Source: Acidaminococcaceae bacterium UBA2453
GTDB lineage: Bacteria > Bacillota > Negativicutes > Acidaminococcales > Acidaminococcaceae
Length of the DNA stretch: 32,541 nt
Direction of reading: 5' to 3'
Assembly (NCBI GenBank): GCA_002342505.1
Contig: DDQB01000037.1
Location: 22,570 to 55,110 of the forward strand
A program made the position numbers and the translations under genes. The notes below the pieces were generated by a model. The model searched no databases. It was not told where the DNA came from and worked only from the letters and a program-made list of their open reading frames with translations. This document shows positions 15,726-23,823 of the stretch, in pieces. Position 1 is the stretch's first letter. Every line of letters begins with the position of its first letter.

Positions 15726-16256
15726 TTAATTGGCTTCTTCCGTTCCAACTTCAGATTCCACACGGGCCAGGATGAAGCAAAGATCAGACAGACGGTTTAC
15801 GCAGATCAGCAGCTGCGGATTAACCGGCTCCGTCTCGTTCAGGCGCAACAGCTGACGTTCCGCACGGCGTGTAGTCGTGCGGGCGATATCCAGCGCAGCG
15901 GCGCCCGGCGTATCGCCTGGAATAATAAAATGATTCAACGGCTGCAACATGGAATCGAACTTGTCAATCGTACTTTCAAATAGTTTGACATGTTCTTCAG
16001 TAATATACGGCTGCGGCAGATTTAAACTGGCTACGTCGGCCATCATGGACATCAGCAGCTTCTGTACATTAAAGATTGCTTCTTTTACATCGTCCCGTTT
16101 TACCAGGGAACGGGCCAACCCCAGCGCGGACGTGATCTCATCCAGATTGCCGTACGACTCTACGCGAACGGAACATTTGGAAACACGTTCGCCGGTATAC
16201 AGGCCTGTCGTTCCTTTATCGCCGGTACGGGTATACACTGCAGCTTTTTTAGACAT
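15726..16256 (-). CDS. pduO: PduO-type ATP:cob(I)alamin adenosyltransferase
   Basis: The 176-residue protein attaches the 5'-deoxyadenosyl group to reduced corrinoids, giving the coenzyme form. The N-terminal ATP-binding motif YTRTGDKGTTGLYTGERV begins at residue 8. VESYGNLDEITSALGLAR and the C-terminal helix block DIARTTTRRAERQL are the PduO hallmarks. AAGGAGG lies 9 nt upstream of the ATG. It precedes the cobU operon but has its own terminator, so it is probably a separate unit within the same functional cluster. Its leader can form two competing helices (see findings). Confidence 0.94.
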   Translation of the reverse strand: MSKKAAVYTRTGDKGTTGLYTGERVSKCSVRVESYGNLDEITSALGLARSLVKRDDVKEAIFNVQKLLMSMMADVASLNLPQPYITEEHVKLFESTIDKFDSMLQPLNHFIIPGDTPGAAALDIARTTTRRAERQLLRLNETEPVNPQLLICVNRLSDLCFILARVESEVGTEEAN

Positions 16257-16424
16257 ACTTCACAACCTCCTTAAATAATGCTTGTACCATTACGGTACTT
16301 GGACATGACTTCTGCCATTCCTCAACGGGCACAACAAAATATCACATCCCCGCAGGCAGAGGAAACACCGACAAAAATGTAAAAACTCTTTTATACTGCG
16401 TTTCCCAATGTGAGAGTACGGGGT

Positions 16425-16455
16425 AAAAAAGCCCAGACAGATCCTGCCTGAGCTT
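16425..16455 (-). terminator. Intrinsic terminator after ndk
   Basis: A 12-bp stem (16429-16440 with 16444-16455, two G-U pairs on the minus strand) with a 3-nt loop is followed by a T-run on the minus strand, 10 nt past the ndk stop. Confidence 0.85.
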
Positions 16456-16464
16456 CTTGATAAA

Positions 16465-16881
16465 TTAATAAATTTCTTCCGGTGCGAAGAAGTTTTTGAT
16501 TTCGCGTTCAGCTGCTTCCGGACTGTCGCTTCCGTGAATCACGTTTTCGCCTTTATCCAGCGCAAAATCACCGCGGATAGAGCCAGGAGTGGATTCGATC
16601 GGATCGGTTACGCCCATCATGGTACGGATTGCTTTAATGGCATTAGGGCCTTCCACTACCATGGCAACCAGCGGACCTCCGGTGATGAAAGCTTCCAGTT
16701 CCGGGAAGAACGGTTTGTCAACATGTTCTGCATAATGATATTTTGCCTGGTCTTTCGTCATAACCAGCATTTTCAGTGCGCAGATCTTTAACCCGCGGCG
16801 TTCAAAACGGCCGATGATCTCACCGATTAAATGTTTGCGAACTCCGTCGGGTTTTACTAATACTAATGATTTCTGATCCAT
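16465..16881 (-). CDS. ndk: Nucleoside diphosphate kinase
   Basis: The 138-residue cytosolic enzyme moves the terminal phosphate between nucleoside triphosphates and diphosphates. The signature NVIHGSDS holds the phospho-histidine His116. LVKPDGV at the N-terminus and GSIRGDFA are also conserved. The length is normal. The ATG has AAAGGAG about 10 nt upstream. About 186 nt separate it from htpX; no clear promoter beyond a TATGAT-like box was found there, and the gene ends in its own terminator. Confidence 0.97.
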   Translation of the reverse strand: MDQKSLVLVKPDGVRKHLIGEIIGRFERRGLKICALKMLVMTKDQAKYHYAEHVDKPFFPELEAFITGGPLVAMVVEGPNAIKAIRTMMGVTDPIESTPGSIRGDFALDKGENVIHGSDSPEAAEREIKNFFAPEEIY

Positions 16882-17067
16882 GTTTTTTTCTCTCCTTTAA
16901 TTAATTTAAAAAATAATAAAATCATATTAATCCAGGTTTAAGAAAATGGGTATCGTTTCGTTTTCAAAACCCGGTATCAATCTTGTTCGTAACAACAATA
17001 CTTCTGCAATAAGCAGTTTACAGATGGTCGGGAATCGCTGCAGCATTAAGCGGCGAACGATTCTGCA

Positions 17068-17919
17068 TTATTCTTTAATCCGGCCTTTTCTTTTCATTTC
17101 GTCAGCCTGCTGGCGCAGCAACCGAACCCGCTCTTCTGTAGAAGGATGGGTGCTGAACAGTTTCTGCATATCTTTCGTGCTGAAGGGGCACATAATAAAC
17201 ATATGAGCCGTCGCCTCTGATGCATTCCGCATAGTCCGGCGCGTGGAATACTGGGAAATTTTTTCCAGCGCATCTGCCAGATAATTGGGATCACCACATA
17301 ATTTCCCACCGCCTTCATCCGCTTTATATTCCCGGCTGCGGGAAACGGCCATCTGAATCAGGGCTGCTGCAATAGGCGCCAGAACCAGTAATAAAATCGC
17401 CGCAATAGGATTGTTGTTGTCTCTGTCACGACTGCCACCGAACCAAAGGGCAAAACGGGAAATCGTGGTGATGACGCCGGCCAGGCTGGCTGCCACCGTA
17501 CTGATCAGGATATCTCGGTTCTTTACATGCGTCATCTCATGTCCCAGCACTCCTTCAATCTCCTTCGGGGAAAGATAATTCATCAGTGCCGTCGTTACCG
17601 CAACAGCAGCGTGCTGCGGATTCCGTCCTGTGGCAAAAGCATTGGGTACCTGGTCGTCAATGATAAATACCTTGGGCATCGGAAGATTTGCGCGATCTGC
17701 CAGACGTTTTACAATACCGTATAACGCCGGCGCAGAAGATTCATCCACCTGATGCGCCTTGTATTGCGCAAGAACCATTTTATCGCTGTTCCAATACGCA
17801 AAAAAATTCATACCCAGGGAAAATATCAGCATGACCATCATGCCTTCGCGCCCGCCGGCAAAATCGCCGACCATGACCAGCAGCAAAGTCAGTAATGTCA
17901 TCAAAAAAGCAGTTCTCAT
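17068..17919 (-). CDS. htpX: HtpX-family membrane zinc metalloprotease
   Basis: Read from the ATG at 17919 the protein has 283 residues; the GTG at 17931 overlaps the AAGGAG site. Two N-terminal hydrophobic stretches (about 5-20 and 27-43) and two central ones (about 142-160 and 171-192) are visible. The M48 zinc motif HEMTH is at 127-131, and the third ligand is likely Glu197 in SREYKADEGG. HtpX acts in membrane-protein quality control with its active site in the cytosol. Upstream, 74 nt away, is the SRPBCC gene; cotranscription is possible. Confidence 0.95.
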   Translation of the reverse strand: MRTAFLMTLLTLLLVMVGDFAGGREGMMVMLIFSLGMNFFAYWNSDKMVLAQYKAHQVDESSAPALYGIVKRLADRANLPMPKVFIIDDQVPNAFATGRNPQHAAVAVTTALMNYLSPKEIEGVLGHEMTHVKNRDILISTVAASLAGVITTISRFALWFGGSRDRDNNNPIAAILLLVLAPIAAALIQMAVSRSREYKADEGGGKLCGDPNYLADALEKISQYSTRRTMRNASEATAHMFIMCPFSTKDMQKLFSTHPSTEERVRLLRQQADEMKRKGRIKE

Positions 17920-17993
17920 AATGCAGTACACACTCCTTGCAAACTACAGCTATTTTTGTAAAACATATCTAATAAATTATAACAGAATTCCAT

Positions 17994-18428
17994 CTATTTT
18001 TCAATTTCACCCTTGATTGCCCGCAACATATCCTCACTGTTTTCGCGAACCTTGCGAACCAGGATCGGGTTAAGCAGACCTGCAATCATGGGAATCCCAA
18101 ATTCAAAATCAACGGCCAGCGACACATTCACACCGCTTTCCGTGTCCACCAGCTCCCAGACGCCTTCCATCTTTTTCAGGTCGCCGGCTGTCTGTTTATA
18201 AGTAATCGTAAATGTTTCCGGATCAAAATCATCCCGTTCCGTCCAGACTATCTTCCGGTCGTCCACATTGGATACCCAGTGGGAAATATCATAATTTTCC
18301 CCTTTCTCCAATATTTCCACGCTGACAAGATTTTTCATGAATTTAGGATATGAAGCCATATCCTGAATGACATCATATATTTTCTGTTTGTCACCTTGAA
18401 TCACAATTTCCGATTTAACAAAAGGCAT
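17994..18428 (-). CDS. SRPBCC (START-like) family protein
   Basis: This 144-residue protein begins MPFVKSEIVIQGDKQKIYDVIQDM and contains the START/Bet v1-like pattern of an N-terminal strand, a helix pair and YPKFMKNLVSVEI. It ends in a long amphipathic helix (NPILVRKVRENSEDMLRAIK). Relatives include coenzyme Q-binding Coq10/RatA-like and polyketide-cyclase-like proteins; ligand and role are unknown. The ATG has GAGG about 8 nt upstream. It follows the aminotransferase gene by 35 nt and is likely in the same transcript. Confidence 0.85.
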   Translation of the reverse strand: MPFVKSEIVIQGDKQKIYDVIQDMASYPKFMKNLVSVEILEKGENYDISHWVSNVDDRKIVWTERDDFDPETFTITYKQTAGDLKKMEGVWELVDTESGVNVSLAVDFEFGIPMIAGLLNPILVRKVRENSEDMLRAIKGEIEK

Positions 18429-18463
18429 ACATCTTTCCTCTTTTCAAAATTATACATCGCAGA

Positions 18464-19705
18464 TTATAAATCATCAATTGCCTCTGCCACCTGACTGACG
18501 CTGCTGCGCAATGCGTCCAGCACATGATCCACAACTGACTCCGGCATATTCAGAGGTGGTTCGATGCGGATCACTTTCGGGTTATTCAGCGTATACGCTA
18601 CAATGATGTGCCGGTCGATCATCAGCGCCATCAGCATACCGCCGGCCCCTTCTTTGACCAGGTCCATGCCGATCATCATGCCCCGACCCCGCACTTCTTT
18701 AATGACCTGCGGGAATTCCGCCGCAATGGATTCAATGCCTCTCTTAAAATAGGCTCCGGTCTCCGCGCTTCGCCGCAGCAGGTTTTCTTCTTCTATAACC
18801 TGCAACGTAGCGAGGCCGGCAGCGCAGGCCATCTGCCCTCCGCCAAAGGTAGATGTATGAAGGAACGGCGCCTCGATGAGACCTTGCCATGCCTCTTCCG
18901 TACCGATCACAGAACCAACCGGCATGATGCCGCCGCCAAGTGCTTTGGCAACTGCCATCAGGTCCGGTCTGGCACCGTCATGATCCACTCCAAACCATTT
19001 TCCGGTCCGGCCGATACCGGTCTGTACTTCATCAGCAATCAGTAATGCCCCGTGTTTATGGGCAATTTCTTCCGCCCGTTTCATGTAGCCGTCGGCAGGA
19101 ACATTGATTCCGCCTTCGCCCTGCACCGGTTCCAGAATCACCGCAGCTGTTTCATCATCAACTGCCTGCTCCAGCGCGCTGATATCGTTAAAAGGAATAT
19201 GGGTAAATCCTTCCAGCAACGGCCGGAACGGATCGCGATACAGGCTTTGGCCGGTAGCCGTCAAGGAACCAAATGTTTTTCCGTGAAACGCATTTTGCGC
19301 AGCCACGAATTTTTTTCTCCCTGTAGCAAGACGCGCTACTTTCAGGCATCCTTCCACTGCTTCCGTCCCGCTGTTGCAGAAAAAATTATACTGCAACGCG
19401 CCCGGGGTAATTTCTGCCAGTTTTTCTGCCAAAAGCGCAGCCGGTTCATTAAAGAGTACTTTGCCGCACATAGGCATAGCGTGAAGTTCCCGTTCCACTG
19501 CTTCCACTATTTTCGGATGCCGGTGTCCCACAGCGAACATTCCGAAGCCGCCCAGGCAATCAATAAATTCTGTCCCTTCCGTATCTGTAATAATCCATCT
19601 TTCCGCACGGGATTCAATGCTGGAAAGACCCATAAACCGGAACAGCCGCGTCGAAGACGGATTAATATATTTTTCATATTTCTGCATTACTTCTTCCGGA
19701 TTCAT
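18464..19705 (-). CDS. Class III PLP-dependent aminotransferase (putrescine/acetylornithine type)
   Basis: The most likely start is the ATG at 19705 (CGGAGGG 6 nt upstream), giving 413 residues; upstream in-frame codons have no ribosome site. Visible motifs: NSGTEA (111-116) binding the PLP phosphate, FHGKTFGSL near 140, EPVQGEGG (192-199), ADEVQTG with Asp225, and the PLP lysine Lys254 in MAVAKALGGGIMP. The sequence is nearest, by my recollection, to putrescine aminotransferase and related omega-amino transaminases. Acetylornithine or 4-aminobutyrate transaminase cannot be excluded, since no arginine- or polyamine-pathway gene is adjacent. Confidence 0.92.
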   Translation of the reverse strand: MNPEEVMQKYEKYINPSSTRLFRFMGLSSIESRAERWIITDTEGTEFIDCLGGFGMFAVGHRHPKIVEAVERELHAMPMCGKVLFNEPAALLAEKLAEITPGALQYNFFCNSGTEAVEGCLKVARLATGRKKFVAAQNAFHGKTFGSLTATGQSLYRDPFRPLLEGFTHIPFNDISALEQAVDDETAAVILEPVQGEGGINVPADGYMKRAEEIAHKHGALLIADEVQTGIGRTGKWFGVDHDGARPDLMAVAKALGGGIMPVGSVIGTEEAWQGLIEAPFLHTSTFGGGQMACAAGLATLQVIEEENLLRRSAETGAYFKRGIESIAAEFPQVIKEVRGRGMMIGMDLVKEGAGGMLMALMIDRHIIVAYTLNNPKVIRIEPPLNMPESVVDHVLDALRSSVSQVAEAIDDL

Positions 19706-19797
19706 CATATTCCCTCCGATACCCAGTCCGGATTCCCGAACATTCTGATACGTTTGACAGAACACCGTTTCATAAGGAAAAATCAACCACATTCTTA

Positions 19798-20430
19798 TCA
19801 GCGGGATGCTTCGTTCTGTTCCTTTTCCGTCTGCTCATCTTTTGAATCGGCGGATGAAGGAATATCAGGGATATCCCTGTCGCGGTTCGTCATATTGCCG
19901 TGATGGAAAAAGTAAATCGTATCTGTGGTAAAAATCCGTTCGCTGTCCTTGCCGGATTTAACGGCAATGCCCAGCTCCAGACGCCAGGACGGCATACCGT
20001 GCCATTTACTCTTTTCGTCATTAATGATTTTTACGTCCGTATCACGCAGACGCTCCTGTACCCAGAGAGAAGCGCCTTGCAGTTCTGTCGTTACAGGCAC
20101 GCCTACGGCTACTTCACGGTCCGTCCATACCAAATCTGCTTTGGACGTTTCTAACATATCTTTATGCTTTCTCCGTTCCGTATCCCGCAGCTGCCAGTTT
20201 TCTCTTTTCCGCATTAAAATTAAATCTATCGTGTGATGCGCCGTTTTAGACTCTTCACTAAGATCGAAAGATTCAACAGTCGTATCTGACAGGTCTTTCG
20301 GTTTTTCCTTTGTGAGGGAACCGTAAAAAAGACCGGCCGCGCCTGCCAGTATCAGCAGCATAAAAACCAGTAAAAAGAAATATCCCAGACCGCCATGACT
20401 TTCTTCATGGGAATTCCGGTTATCGTGCAT
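19798..20430 (-). CDS. Membrane-anchored protein of unknown function
   Basis: I do not recognise a family. The 210-residue protein starts with a short, His-rich hydrophilic tail. One strong membrane helix follows at about 15-37, then a charged linker (38-70) and an outside-facing domain of about 110 residues with alternating strands (KADLVWTDREVAVGVPV, SWRLELGIAVKSG, ERIFTTDTIYFF). It ends in an acidic Glu/Asp/Ser-rich tail. The topology predicts a type II single-pass protein. The ATG has GAGGGG 5 nt upstream. It sits between xerD and the aminotransferase with short gaps and is probably cotranscribed with them. Confidence 0.8.
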   Translation of the reverse strand: MHDNRNSHEESHGGLGYFFLLVFMLLILAGAAGLFYGSLTKEKPKDLSDTTVESFDLSEESKTAHHTIDLILMRKRENWQLRDTERRKHKDMLETSKADLVWTDREVAVGVPVTTELQGASLWVQERLRDTDVKIINDEKSKWHGMPSWRLELGIAVKSGKDSERIFTTDTIYFFHHGNMTNRDRDIPDIPSSADSKDEQTEKEQNEASR

Positions 20431-20532
20431 ACGCGCCCCTCTTTTCCGTGTATGGGAAAGCCGGTTTACAACGATCCAGCCTTCGCATAAAAATTATTCT
20501 AAAACTTTCTTATAAGCACTGTTTAAATCAGA

Positions 20533-21420
20533 CTATTTCCGCGGATGCGCCTTCTCATAAACCAATCGCAGCCGCTTGTTTGTCAGATGCGTATAGATCT
20601 GCGTTGTGGAAATATCTGCATGTCCCAGCATCTCCTGCACGCTGCGCAGATCTGCCCCGTTATCCAGCAGATGGGTAGCAAAAGAATGGCGCAGTACATG
20701 GGGGGAAATGGCTTTAGAAATACCCGCCTGTCTTCCGTATTGCTTTATAATCTCCCATACGCGTTGCCGTGTCAGGCCCTGACCGCCCAGTCCCAGAAAA
20801 AGAGTCTCCGGATCCGTTTCCTCTTCCGTAAGGAAAGTTCCTCTTGCCGTTTGCAGATATTTTTCCAGAAATTCCACAGCTACGCTTCCCAGCGGAACGA
20901 TCCGTTCCTTTGAACCTTTTCCGAAAGCAATGACATAACGCATGGCAAGATTCACGCTGCCTGTCTTTACCGTAACCAGTTCTGAAACGCGCATACCGGT
21001 TGCGTACAACATTTCCAGCATCGTCCGGTCACGCAGACCTTCCGCCGTTGTGACGTCCGGCGCTTCCAGCAGCGCTTTCACTTCCGATTCGGAAAGGACT
21101 TTGGGCAGATGGATCCCCTTCGTTCCCGCTTCCACTGCTTCCGCCGGATCGGCCTGCAGATAATTTTCCGTAATCATGAAGCGGTAAAATGCTTTAATCG
21201 CCGCCAGCTTTCGGGCAATGGTAGCTGCGGCCCTTCCCTGCAGTTTCAGTTTTGTAATATACCCGATGATCTGCGGGCGCTGCACGCCTGCCAGCTGCTC
21301 TTCCTTAATAGAAAGCGCCTTGCAAAAAATACGTAAGTCGCGTTGGTAGGAAAGACGGGTATTGTCTGAAAGTCCAAGTTCTACCTGCAGATATTCCATA
21401 AATAACGCAAGATAATCCAT
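20533..21420 (-). CDS. xerD: Site-specific tyrosine recombinase XerD-like
   Basis: The 295-residue protein is a full-length tyrosine recombinase. The SAM-like core-binding domain covers about 1-85. The catalytic domain has Arg144 in ATGMRVSEL, Lys168 in FGKGSKER, His241 and Arg244 in HVLRHSFATH, His267 in LGHADISTT, and the nucleophile Tyr276 in IYTH. All active-site residues are present. With XerC it would resolve chromosome dimers at dif. The core-gene context (after hfq) favours XerD over a phage integrase. GGGGAAGGA precedes the ATG. Confidence 0.93.
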   Translation of the reverse strand: MDYLALFMEYLQVELGLSDNTRLSYQRDLRIFCKALSIKEEQLAGVQRPQIIGYITKLKLQGRAAATIARKLAAIKAFYRFMITENYLQADPAEAVEAGTKGIHLPKVLSESEVKALLEAPDVTTAEGLRDRTMLEMLYATGMRVSELVTVKTGSVNLAMRYVIAFGKGSKERIVPLGSVAVEFLEKYLQTARGTFLTEEETDPETLFLGLGGQGLTRQRVWEIIKQYGRQAGISKAISPHVLRHSFATHLLDNGADLRSVQEMLGHADISTTQIYTHLTNKRLRLVYEKAHPRK

Positions 21421-21445
21421 GTCCTTCCCCTTTCCCCCGGTTTTA

Positions 21446-21470
21446 CCGCGCTCTTACCATGACAGCGCGG
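21446..21470 (-). other. GC-rich hairpin between hfq and xerD
   Basis: CCGCGCT pairs with AGCGCGG across an 11-nt loop. No T-run follows on the minus strand, so it may be an mRNA processing or stability element rather than a terminator. Confidence 0.4.
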
Positions 21471-21504
21471 CTGGTTTTGTACAATGCAGCGCCGTTCTGC
21501 AGCA

Positions 21505-21768
21505 TCATTCTTTCTTCTCTGCCTTTTCCGGCTGCATAATGGTAATGTTAGCCACCGGGGAGATCGTAGACACTGCATGCTTGTAAACCAGCTGCTGCTT
21601 TCCTTCGTTTTCAATAATTACGGTAAAATTATCGAACCCGCGAACAAGACCGCGCAGCTGGAATCCGTTTACCAGGTAGATCACTACCGGGAGATTTTCC
21701 TTGCGTACGTGGTTCAGGAAGCTGTCCTGTAAATTCATCATAGTTTTATTGCTTGTCGTATTGGTCAT
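21505..21768 (-). CDS. hfq: RNA chaperone Hfq
   Basis: The start is the ATG at 21768 with AAGGAG 7 nt upstream, giving 87 residues. The Sm1 motif (NLQDSFLNHVRKENLPVVIYL) and the Sm2 motif YKHAVSTI (62-69) are intact, including Gln14 and Asp15 of the proximal RNA-binding face and Lys63/His64. The C-terminal tail after residue 72 is short, as in other Firmicutes. Hfq forms a hexamer that pairs small RNAs with targets. The miaA-hfq order is widespread. A possible own promoter and two DnaA-box-like sites lie in the 112-nt gap from miaA. Confidence 0.97.
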   Translation of the reverse strand: MTNTTSNKTMMNLQDSFLNHVRKENLPVVIYLVNGFQLRGLVRGFDNFTVIIENEGKQQLVYKHAVSTISPVANITIMQPEKAEKKE

Positions 21769-21844
21769 TTTTATTCTCCTTGTTTTCATTCAAATTGTAT
21801 TTTATTCCTTGATGCCTTTTTTAATAATAATAAACGTCGATTTT

Positions 21845-21864
21845 CTATCCACTGTTTATCCACA
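21845..21864. promoter_or_regulatory. DnaA-box pair at the hfq promoter
   Basis: TTATCCACA at 21856-21864 is an exact consensus DnaA box on the plus strand. CTATCCACT at 21845-21853 is a two-mismatch copy exactly 11 bp away in the same orientation. Confidence 0.45.
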
Positions 21865-21867
21865 GAT

Positions 21868-21873
21868 AGTATA
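21868..21873 (-). promoter_or_regulatory. Possible -10 box for hfq
   Basis: TATACT on the minus strand lies about 100 nt upstream of the hfq start. The -35 at 17 nt (GTGCAA) is poor. Confidence 0.35.
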
Positions 21874-21880
21874 TTAAATT

Positions 21881-22813
21881 TTACAACCTTTTGCACTTTT
21901 TCTCAAGAGTATCTGCCATATCTGTTACAATTTTTTCATAGTTTAATGTCCGATCCACCGGGAACCACTGTACATACGGCATCTTTTTATACCAGGTGAG
22001 CTGCCGTTTCGCAAAATGGCGGGTTCCTTTTTTAATATTCTCTACCGCTGTTGCATAATCACATTGCCCCATCAGGTACTCGGCCATCTGTCGGTATCCC
22101 AGGCTTTTCATGGAAAGGCAGTCCGCAGAAATGCCGGCCTGCAACAGGCCTCGCACTTCTTCTTCCAGTCCGTCCTGCAACATCTTGTCCACTCGCCGGT
22201 TAATCCGTTCATACAGAAAATCACGGTCCATGGTAAGCCCGAAGACCGCCGCGTCATATTTCAAAACATCCTGTCTTTGCTGTGAAACCGTATCGCCGGA
22301 CAGCGCCGTCTCCAACGCGCGTACTACACGGCGGATATCATTCGGATGCAGCCGTTCTGCCGCAGCCGGATCTTCCTTTTGTAACCAGTCAAACAACGCA
22401 TCCTGCCCCTTTTCCTTCGCAAACAGTTCCAATTGACGCCTTAGTTCCGGGTTTTCTTCCACACGGCTGAACTGATAATCTTCTAACAGCGCCTTGATAT
22501 ACAGTCCGGTACCCCCGGCCAGCACGGGCAGATTCCCCCGTTCCGTAATCTGCCGGATCAGCGTCGAAGCCTGCTTCTGGAAATCAGCTACGCTGTAGGA
22601 CGCATCCGGAGGCAGAATATTCACCAGATGGTGGGGTACTGTCTCCAGTTCCTCTTCCGAAGGTTTGGCCGTTCCGATATTCATCTGTCGATAGACCAGC
22701 ATACTGTCTCCGGAAATGATTTCCCCCCTGAACCTTTGCGCCAGTTTGATCGCGCAATAACTTTTCCCGGTAGCTGTCGGTCCCAAAATCACTACCACTT
22801 TATCCTTTTGCAA
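21881..22813 (-). CDS. miaA: tRNA dimethylallyltransferase
   Basis: MiaA adds a dimethylallyl group to A37 of tRNAs reading UNN codons; MiaB in this window then methylthiolates the product. The P-loop GPTATGKS is at 11-18. SGDSMLVYRQMNIGTAKP matches the tRNA-binding DSMQVY region, and GGTGLYIKALL is present. No ATG opens the frame. The TTG at 22813 has AGAGG 9 nt upstream and gives a normal 310 residues, so I chose it. A TTG at 22867 is the outer limit. Downstream is hfq. Confidence 0.95.
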   Translation of the reverse strand: MQKDKVVVILGPTATGKSYCAIKLAQRFRGEIISGDSMLVYRQMNIGTAKPSEEELETVPHHLVNILPPDASYSVADFQKQASTLIRQITERGNLPVLAGGTGLYIKALLEDYQFSRVEENPELRRQLELFAKEKGQDALFDWLQKEDPAAAERLHPNDIRRVVRALETALSGDTVSQQRQDVLKYDAAVFGLTMDRDFLYERINRRVDKMLQDGLEEEVRGLLQAGISADCLSMKSLGYRQMAEYLMGQCDYATAVENIKKGTRHFAKRQLTWYKKMPYVQWFPVDRTLNYEKIVTDMADTLEKKCKRL

Positions 22814-22931
22814 AATCAAGAACCTCTTTACTGCTGATTGCCTTATCGGGAATCGCTGTTTCCGCAACGCATCCCTATCAATGCAGGACGTTTAAAAGCT
22901 ATCAGCTATTCTCTTCCATTATCGGAATATG

Positions 22932-23720
22932 TTACCGCTTCCGTATGCCGAAGCGTACAGCGCTGTATTTAGAACCCACAAACTCCGTACAGCCGTATTC
23001 CTCTAAAATTTCCACACTGCGTTCCTTGATGACAACGCGCGGCGCAACAGTTAACGCCAGTTCCACCGATTCAGGCGCCAACGGCTCACTGTACGCCAGC
23101 GGACGCAACGGCGTCATTTCTGAAGATTTTTTTACCGGACGGCGGAACATGGGATCGAAATACACGACATCATAACTGTCCCGCGGCAGTGTATGCAGAT
23201 ATGCATCAGCTTCCGCATGGAGGATTTCAATCCGATGCAGATCTTCTGCCAGGGCCGGAATCGAGCCTCTATACACTTTCACACCGCGGCTGGTCATAAA
23301 CCACAATGGCAGCGAAGCTTCCAGTCCGGTCACCTGTCCGGTCTTTCCAACGGCATAGGAAGCCAGCAGCGCGTCAGCCGCCAGTCCCACCGTGCAGTCC
23401 AGTACCCGCTGCCCGTTTTTCACGTCCAGTGCAGTAAGGAAATTATCCGTTTCATGACGCTGTACCACACGCTGCCAACGCACTTTCCCCAGACCCGGAT
23501 GATAAAACAGCATTCCTTCCCGTGTATAAATCTGCGGTCCCTTTTTGCTTGCAATCAACAGGGCATCCAACCGGAAATCCTGCAACATGGCATCCAGCGA
23601 ACCGTTTTCATATCGCGGCTGATACGCGACCTGCAGCTGTCGCGCCCAGTCTTTTGCCTGTTTTTCCAGAAACCGGGTTTCATTTTTATTACAGGTCACC
23701 GCAAACAGTATATCCATCAT
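22932..23720 (-). CDS. Class I SAM-dependent methyltransferase (RsmJ/YhiQ-like)
   Basis: The 262-residue protein has methyltransferase motif I (LDCTVGLAAD, 107-116), GLEAS (132-136) for the SAM ribose, and motif IV YFDPMF (187-192). The DxTxGLxxD and DPMF pairs resemble RsmJ, the 16S rRNA m2G1516 methyltransferase. The N-terminal 75 residues differ, so I keep the name general. Its place between mutL and miaA fits an RNA-modifying role, but the target is inferred. AGGA lies 8 nt upstream of the ATG. Confidence 0.85.
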   Translation of the reverse strand: MMDILFAVTCNKNETRFLEKQAKDWARQLQVAYQPRYENGSLDAMLQDFRLDALLIASKKGPQIYTREGMLFYHPGLGKVRWQRVVQRHETDNFLTALDVKNGQRVLDCTVGLAADALLASYAVGKTGQVTGLEASLPLWFMTSRGVKVYRGSIPALAEDLHRIEILHAEADAYLHTLPRDSYDVVYFDPMFRRPVKKSSEMTPLRPLAYSEPLAPESVELALTVAPRVVIKERSVEILEEYGCTEFVGSKYSAVRFGIRKR

Positions 23721-23823
23721 ACCTGTTTTCCTATTCTGTTTATAAGTCGGCCGAACGCGATTGATTGTCAGCCGCCCTTATCCTATGTCTTTTAAAATTT
23801 CTTTCTGCCTTTATGCTCTTACC

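Noticed and set aside
20533..21420. Tyrosine recombinase as a phage or island integrase
   Set aside because: No att repeats, tRNA or phage genes are nearby, and it sits in a core-gene row after hfq with XerD-type motifs.
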